Below are positions 57,167 to 64,000 of a DNA stretch of 64,000 bases, piece by piece. The notes under the pieces were generated by a model. It had not been told where the DNA came from and ran no database searches. It worked only from the letters and a program-made list of their open reading frames with translations. Source of the stretch: Paramarasmius palmivorus (Eukaryota > Basidiomycota > Agaricomycetes > Agaricales > Marasmiaceae); NCBI GenBank assembly GCA_037176845.1, contig JAYKXP010000021.1, forward strand, positions 434,001 through 498,000, written 5' to 3'. The position numbers and the translations under genes were made by a program. How positions within the stretch are numbered: position 1 is the stretch's first letter; each line of letters begins with the position of its first letter.

Positions 57167-58397
57167 GGTCATCGTTCTCCTCGCTGGGCCCAATCGTCTT
57201 AAAGGTTTGTTTTTCGTCCTTTGTGTGAGAGATAGTAACACCGGGTCGCAAGGGCCCGGTGAATATATCACATATTCTGTGCGCCACAAACCGGCGCCCT
57301 TGTGCATACATTATATAGGGGGAGGTACTGAATGAAATGGCTGCCGAACAACTGTAATATTTCATTCATTTCGGATGGCACTGTGACCTGTGACCTTCCA
57401 TCCGAAAGGGACCTGTCGGATGGTAATAGGTAAGGGGTCGCTATGACTGCGGAAGGCCATCTGGCATCGAATATGAAACATGTTTCAAGGTTCCCCCTAT
57501 TTCAGGTAATGTTTGAAGGTGACTGACGTCGAGACTTGATTTCGTCTAAACCCAATGGGGCCAACTCGCATTAACATCAACCTTCTCCCGCGTCTGACTG
57601 AGTTTGAGTCAAGAAAGAAAATCAAGAGGCTGATTGAAGTAGATTTCTCAGTCTACCTTTGTTCATTCTTTTTGGAACTAAAGCTCCAGAGTGACTGGCG
57701 CAATTGAGCTACGAAGTTGAGGTCTGATGTGGTATCATGGGGCAGTGAACCAGACTATAATGATGGTGGGTCCACTCTGATATGCTTGGGTCATATTTGT
57801 TCGCATTCACAGACTCCGGCTCTCAAGGCGTGATTGATATATGCAATCTTCGATTTGCTCGTTTTCTGACGTGATACTTGAGTGTCAAACTCAAATGGTT
57901 TAAACGGGATGAGGCTCATGCGACTGAACAGCATGACTGAATGAGTGGGTTAGTCTTTCACTATCATCAGTGCTTGCCCACACAAGGGTTACATGGAACA
58001 TCATCTACTCGCTTGCCTGTCATCCCGAAAGAATGTGAAGCCCAGACATGCTATAATCATTATTGAAGGAATAGGAACGATACCTGGGTCACAAGGAGAG
58101 GCAGAAAGAGTGATTATTTGAGGGGCTGCTGAATGTCGAATAATATGTAATTCCCAACTTGGGAAGATGTCATGTATAGATAATCAATAAATAATACAGA
58201 AATCATATATTCATTGTGAACTCAGTACGTGGTCGAAAAACTATTACCAGGACAGAATTGGCCTTACGTTCGAAGAGACGGGTTGTGTGTAGAAACAGAA
58301 ACAAGTGATGTATGTTGTCCGGCATGAGCTGCCGCCTCGCCTATCACCTTGCCACGCGAAACTTCGCGTATACGAATCTGGGAAATCTGGAACCTCT
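57167..58397. other. Intergenic, no supported gene
   Basis: A possible hairpin CAAGGGCCCGG...CCGGCGCCCTTG occurs near 57249-57305, and a palindromic TTCGGATGG...CCATCCGAA near 57369-57405. Otherwise nothing was recognised. Confidence 0.4.
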
Positions 58398-58916
58398 TGA
58401 ATCCAAGATTAAATCATGCACTGACAGGCCTATGATTTCTTCGACATGACGCATAACGGATCAATTCATATAAACCAGCGATCCTTTCAGGCTCATCATA
58501 GCGATCCTCATTTCTGATATGAACGGTTCAGATGACTGCCTAGTTCGGAGTCGTTAGTATAAACGTCCTACTAGCCCTTTCGACTGCGGGAAGGCTTTGA
58601 TCATCGTGCCAGCATACAATAACTTCCCAGCCTCCCGATGAACCAAAAAAATGGTAGCAGATGGCGTTTCCGTGTCTTTTTCAATTCAATGACCTCCCGC
58701 CGACGATGGCGCCAAAAGAATCAGTGGCTGTATCCATAGTAATTATACAGCATCGCCAATCAACACTTCCGGCTTCTCGACATAACTCCTCCAACACTCT
58801 ACAAACGCCGCCAGTTCCGCTCCTTCCACAACTCTATGATCCGCACTCCAGCTAATTCCCATCTTTAGTCTCCTCTCCCCACTCCCTTCACCTTCTTCGA
58901 CATCCCAAACCCATCT
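58398..58916. repeat. Near-identical duplication, right member
   Basis: Partner of 45727-46245 (one visible difference). It covers the 3' flank and the end of the intact E2 gene. Confidence 0.9.
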
Positions 58917-60424
58917 TCCCCTTCCTAGCGCAACAATCCCCACTCCACCTCCTTCCACCAACACCGGACTTGCATACTCCCCCTTGCCTATCGCACCGAC
59001 ATTGCTAACTGTCAACGTTCCTCCCTTTTTAGGCATCTCCTTCGGTGTTAATCCACACGGGGTCTGTCGTCCCAGATGCGAGAGATGTTTGAGTTGCGCT
59101 GCGATACCGTACATCGACTGTGTATTCGCAGCTTGAATCGTAGGTGTGTATAGACCGCTTGGTGTGGAGAGTGCGATTGCGATATCGGCTTGAGGGCGGA
59201 TGGTTAACGTCGGTTTGCCTGTTGTGCCTGGGGTAATGGATGACCGGAAAAGAGGCCATTCCATCATTGCTTTGCTTAGTGTCTTCAATAAGAATGGTAG
59301 GTAGGTCAGTTTATCGAACCGACTGGTCTCTGGGACGCCGATAGTAGGCGCTGGGAACACGGCCGAAGGGTTGACCATCATCGGTTTCTGCTGTTGCTGC
59401 GATGAAGGGAGGTAATACTGAGGAATGGAAGCATTGAGTGTAGGTAACATCCCATGTAGACGTGTAAGGTCGAATGAAGTCGAGTATCTGCCTTTCGTTA
59501 GCCCACGTAAAACATAAAGAGATATAAAGGCGAACGCACCCAAAATGAGGCACCTCCAAACTCTTTTGCATCGCTTTCCACATTCCGTATCTCGTCCGGC
59601 CTAGCTCTACCACAACTTCCTCCCCTTGCCCTGCCTTTACTCCTTCCTTCCCCACCTCTTGTTTCCCTTTGCCCGCCTCCTTCGCCGTAGCCCCAGCAAC
59701 GAATTTATCAACATCCCCCTTCTCCACCCTCCCATCTCTCCCACTCCCCGGCGCAAGCAGAGCGATATCCACTCCTAGGGAACGTGCGTAATGCCGTGTC
59801 GATGGTGCTGCCAACACTTCCCTCGTACTCGTTGGGGTCGGGGCGCTGGGGTCAAGGGGGTGTTTCCTTCTCGTCTCTTGCTGTTGCTGTGTTGGTTGCT
59901 GTTGTTGCTGTGTTTGTTCTGGTTGTGTTTGTTGTGGTTGCTGTTCTGTCTTCTTCACCTCTCCCTCGTCGACAACGGCCTCGTCCTCAACCTCAATCAA
60001 ACACAACCCCTCTCCGACCTTCGCTACCTCTCCTTCCTTCACCAATATCTCTTTCAGGACACCATCGAAGGGTGATGTGATCTCTACGCTTGCTTTGTCT
60101 GATTGGACTTCGCATAATGGATCAAAAGCCGTGAGGGGTGTTGAAGGGGTTGCGGACCTGTGGTTTTCGTGAGTTGGGGTTTCTTGGGTTTGTGGTACAG
60201 GGAAGGAAGATGGGGCTTGGGGGCTTGGGGGTATGGGAAGAAGAGAAGGGAAAGAGAAGGGCGACGTACCACCGAATAACCTCACACTCCGTTATCCCCT
60301 CTCCAATATCAGCCAATTTGAATTTATGTATCTTTCCTAGTCTGAGCGCAGATTGGTGTAACGTGCGTGTATGGAGGTGTACGTGTAGATGTCGAAGGAA
60401 GATTCGGGGGCGTGGGGTGAGCAT
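58743..60424 (-). CDS. Branched-chain alpha-keto acid dehydrogenase E2 (dihydrolipoyl transacylase)
   Basis: This is the mitochondrial core of the BCKDH complex: it transfers branched-chain acyl groups from lipoate to CoA in Val/Leu/Ile breakdown. Three exons (60424-60270, 60157-59540, 59487-58743) total 1518 nt, or 505 residues. The basic start MLTPRPRIFLRHLHVHLHTR is a likely mitochondrial presequence. The lipoyl domain has LADIGEGITECEV and the lipoyl Lys in VQSDKASVEI. A Gln-rich linker (TEQQPQQTQPEQTQQQQQPT) leads to the E3-binding domain with ARSLGVDIALLAPGSGRDGR. The catalytic domain ends with SADHRVVEGAELAAF, where the usual DHRxxDG has Glu for Asp. It is the only complete copy in the window; three fragments lie at 39.0, 46.1 and 53.1 kb. 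The mammalian homologue is DBT. Confidence 0.93.
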
Positions 60425-60730
60425 GTCGTCGTGTCGTCGTGGTGTGTATTCCTTCCTTACTTCCTTCCGTGTATCGTTCGTTGATTCCTTTTTCTTCCAG
60501 GTGAGCAGAGAGGAAACGGACGGACAACGAGCAAGTGAGAGAAGAACGAGCGAAAGAGGAATAGAAGATCCGACGTCAGATGTATTGCCCAGATTCAAGA
60601 TCCGGCCGGCAGGCATATGCACCCCGGTTCCGGTTCCGGAGACGCGCGGTCACGCCACCTCACAAGCGCGCGTCGCGTTTCCCGCGTTTCCATCAGATCC
60701 AGAACACAGAACGTATCGGATATCATACCT
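60425..60730 (-). promoter_or_regulatory. Upstream region of E2
   Basis: Immediate upstream DNA of the E2 start codon. It contains TTCCTTTTTCTTCC, GAGGAAACGGACGGACAACG, ATCCGACGTCAGATGTA, CCGGCCGGCAGGCATAT and GACGCGCGGTCACGCCACCT. These blocks recur in the same order at 62.2, 63.0-63.2 and 63.8-64.0 kb. Confidence 0.55.
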
Positions 60731-63700
60731 AGTTCTGATGATTGATTAGGGTAGCTTTCATCGTATTCACGGTGGGTGAAGGTATGGTCAAGTTACTCTC
60801 GGTTGTTAATACTACAACTCACACATTTAATAGGGCGTCTCAGCGTGCCAGTGTCACTAACATGGCGCCGTTCAAACGTTCAAAGCTCCAAGTTCAAAGT
60901 AGCCCCAATTGGCCAGTGATTATTTGAGCTTTGACTTTGCACGAGACGCTGTGTACTGTCGTTGATCAGCTTCCCGGTTCACATCAAAAACAAACTAGAC
61001 TTGGATACCGTGTCAATTTGACAATTGAACACCCATACCGAGTATTCAGGGTTCAGTATCGTCTCGGAGTTACGACTATCTCGTGTGCGCTGCCGCAGAA
61101 CCAAGAACAAGTGGTAAGTGGTAGGCTGTGGTAGGTGGTAAGTGCCTTTTGATTTGAATTACTCATCGGGACTCGGTATGAAATCATCTATGTCAAGACC
61201 TAGACTGCATCCCATTGAATTCAGGAACAGAGCGGTATAAACGTATACGGTTGACCAAGTAGTGAGGAACGAGAGATCCGACTCGAATGTACTGCCCAGA
61301 TTCGGGATCCGCATATGGAAAGACACTTTTACTCCATGCGTCGCGCAGTGCACACAAACACACTGTCTACGCCTCATTGAATATTCAATATCTGATCAGT
61401 GTAGCTCTCATCCTCAACAACACATCTCTGAGTAGTACCCAGTCACTTGCCTTTATCTTCTGCCGCATTGTGCTATCGCATTCAGGTCGAAAATTTAGAA
61501 CAGGGTGGTTTGAACAAAAATATCCCTCAATTCCTGCTAGACGGAAGGAAATGCTACGTTCAACATCATCTTGGAGTAGCAACCTCAACACCTGACTCAT
61601 GGTACTGTAGGGGAGTATGCCTGCTAGTAACGCCACACTTTCTAGTGGCATATACATGGATTGATATGCATACAGACTGACAGAGGTAGAATCGTCGTTG
61701 GTGTATAGATGAGTCATGTGTCATGTGAATGCCTATAATTATCTGAACGTCAGAAGCATCCTCAAAATTAATTTCATTATGTCCAACTTCTGGTAGACCC
61801 TGGCGTGATTGTATATTCCAGGTGCCGTTGCACGGTAGAAACAGAGTCTAGTGATATCAAGAGCCCAGGTAGTAAACGGTGGTAAGGAATATACCTTTTG
61901 ATTTTGATTCTGAATTGCACTGCAGTAATAAATCCCGCGGAGTCGTTTACCAAAGGAATGACCCGGGGAGCGCCGCCTTAGCCAACTGAATTCCCCTTGC
62001 GCATCAAAGGGGTTTCGGAAAGTCACAGTTCCTCGAAAACTCGGAGAACACTGTACTAAATCCAATGTTCTTTTTGTCCGGGTAGTACTGTATGAGTTTA
62101 TGTATTTCATGGGCTAAGACATGGGCTCAGTTCTTGATTCTTATTTCGGTGTCCTTCTTTCCTCGTCGATATCGATTGGGTTTTTTTCCTGTTGAGTACC
62201 GTATAGAGGCTGAGAGGAACCGAAGAGGTGAAAAAGATCCAACGTCAGGCCGGCAAGCATCAAGAATCTGGACCCACTGCGCAGTGACGCCACCCTGGTG
62301 CCAAATACCAAGTACTTCGTCCCTCGTGCTAGTGCTCACTGTCAGTGTTTATTGCACAAATCCTGAAGGAATAAGAAGCTCTCGGCTTGGAGCTTGCTGC
62401 TTTTTATCACATCATACAAATTGCAGATGCAAACGCCGACCATCAGCTTCTGTGTTCACGGCTTTAGAGGAAACTTTGCATATGGTAACGCTTCAACTTC
62501 TCCTGGGCTGAGATCCCATTCTTCGTTTGGGGTGCTGGTTGATTAAGATTCGTCGCTGGGGAGTGTGTCGTTCAAAGGAACAGAAAATGTATCCAACGTC
62601 AAATGCACCGCCCAAATTCGAGATCCTAGAGACACGGTCTCTGGTTCTTCACGCGTCGTCAAACATAGTGATACTACACCTGATTCATCACAAGTCAGTT
62701 TTCAACGTTGAACAACATACCTCCGAGTCGGCTTTTGAATATTTAACAAGAGCTGTTCAAAGGCCTCTCTGCCGACTCACGGCCCTAGCTTCCCGGTTCA
62801 CATCAAAAATTTAGAAGTTGAACAGAGTGGTCTACACAGAAACGCTTGCTTGATTACGCCCCCACGGTCCCTAGAAGGAAATGCCGACTACGTAGGGTCT
62901 GGTGACGTTAGAGAAGCGGCAAGTACCTTTTGATTTTGAATTGCGCCACATTGATAAAGTTGGAAATACGTTTACGCCACCTGAGAACAGCCACCGACTC
63001 TTGGCTCTAGCGCGTCGTATCTCCTTGTATGCTCGTTGATGTCCGTTCCTTTTTCTTCCCGAGCTTACTTGGATAGAGAAGAGGAAACGAATGGACGAGC
63101 AACTCATGATCAGAAAGGGAACGGAAGATTCCGAGATCTAGCCGGCAGTCATATCTCTAAGAGTCTCAGTCTAGACCCAGAGACGCGGTCACGCCACCCT
63201 CAACCTTGATACGATACCAAGTAGTTTGCGTTCAAGTCTCAAAGGAATAAGAGGCTCTCGGCATGGAGCTTGCGGCTTTTTATCACCTCCTCATATAATT
63301 CACAGATGCAAATGCTGATCATCAGCCTCCGTATTCGCGGCTTTAGAGGAAAATTTGCATACTTAAGTTCTCCCGGGCTGATACCCCGTCTTTCATTTGG
63401 AGTACTAGTTGATTTGTCGCCAGGAAATGGGACATTCAAAGGAAAAAAAGATCTATCCGTCGTCAAATGTACTGCCCAAATCTGAGGTCCCAGAGACGCA
63501 CGACCCACCTCCCAGTGGGCCTTTCAAAGTTTTCAAAAGCGTCTAATCACCGCTTCCCGGCCCGGTTCGCATCAAAAATTTACTTAAAACAGAATGGTCG
63601 AAACGGAAACGCTTGCCAGATTAAGCCATGGAAGGAAGTGCCGACTATACAACATAAATAGCGACATGCGGGTCTAGGAAGATTAGAGAAGGGGCAAATG

Positions 63701-64000
63701 CCTTTCGATTTTGATTTTGAATTGCGCCACAATGATAAAGTGACATACTTATATCTTCACGCCACCTGATGGTTCGGCGTCGTATTTCCATGTATGCTCT
63801 TCGATCCCTCTTTCTTCCCCATCTTACTTGGTTATAGCATGAGTGAACGAGCAACTCACAATCAGAGTCGTCGAAAATGAAAAAGGCAACGGAAAATTCC
63901 GAGGTCTGGCCGGCAGGCATATAGAGCTCGAGTCTAGACCCATAGACGCGGTCACGCCACCTCACAAGTACGCGCTATCACTTCATGCTAGTGTTGTTCA
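60731..64000. repeat. Diverged tandem array derived from the E2 upstream region
   Basis: Ordered blocks repeat with a spacing of roughly 0.75-0.9 kb. CTTCCCGG..CACATCAAAAA occurs at 60970, 62795 and 63565. CCTTTTGATTTTGAATTG types occur at 61145, 61890, 62930 and 63700. GACGCGGTCACGCCACC types occur at 62282, 63183 and 63945. GGCTTTAGAGGAAA.TTTGCATA occurs at 62460 and 63340. Open frames are short and inconsistent between units, so no gene is called. The array runs off the right edge. Confidence 0.7.
61585..61860 (-). pseudogene. C2H2 zinc-finger N-terminal fragment (related to copy 3)
   Basis: The minus-strand frame TNDDSTSVSLYAYQSMYMPL followed by PYSTMSQVL matches TSDDSTSVNLNAYQSMYMPL of copy 3. 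The intron and 5' exon side upstream are also conserved. Finger exons are missing; the sequence passes into the tandem array. Confidence 0.7.

Noticed and set aside
59784..60080. Two overlapping hydrophobic plus-strand frames opposite E2
   Set aside because: They are antisense to the Gln-rich linker; CTG/TTG repeats read as Leu/Val-rich peptide.
60731..64000. tRNA or rRNA genes in the tandem array
   Set aside because: No A-box/B-box pair or rRNA signature was seen; the repeats resemble the E2 upstream region instead.

Overview
The window reads as nuclear DNA of a filamentous basidiomycete, probably an Agaricales mushroom. Genes are split by many 45-65 nt introns with CTAAC-like branch sites, and the gene content is fungal: homoserine O-acetyltransferase, Mediator subunit 21, a NACHT-type NLR, a large AAA ATPase, cullin-4 and branched-chain E2. 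The exact genus is inference only. No tRNA, rRNA, CRISPR array or prokaryotic operon was seen.

Region 1-13 kb is compact and mostly intact. In order it holds the 3' part of MET2 (+), MED21 (-), an AAA ATPase (-) divergently paired with a long NACHT NLR (+), a membrane-anchored short-chain dehydrogenase (-), and a multi-exon protein of unknown function (-). Two non-canonical introns stand out: a GA-AG intron in MED21 and a GC-AG intron in the unknown gene. The AAA ATPase carries an apparent one-base frameshift.

Region 13-38 kb is looser. One full cullin-4 gene (22.5-25.5 kb) sits among cullin-4 scraps (14.5 and 16.4 kb), three copies of a C2H2 zinc-finger gene family (18.7, 26.5 and 32.2 kb), copies of a dispersed repeat called R1 here, a 700-bp element with long terminal inverted repeats inserted beside R1 copy B, and a secreted aspartic protease with a disrupted frame.

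Region 39-60.4 kb is a segmental-duplication array. A module of truncated branched-chain E2 3' end, R1, and C2H2 zinc-finger gene recurs three times and ends at the one complete E2 gene (58.7-60.4 kb). Into this array have been placed a cullin-4 pseudogene with internal tandem triplication, a 1.6-kb hAT-like transposon with an 8-bp target duplication, and a 1.0-kb CACTA-like transposon with a 3-bp target duplication. From 60.5 kb to the right edge, the E2 upstream region is reiterated as diverged 0.75-0.9 kb tandem repeats.

The most unusual biology is therefore structural. Housekeeping genes (E2 and cullin-4) were broken and carried along with an expanding family of small two-finger C2H2 proteins. 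Splice sites were inferred by eye from reading frame and consensus. Where summed exon lengths were checked (MED21, SDR, E2), they are divisible by three.
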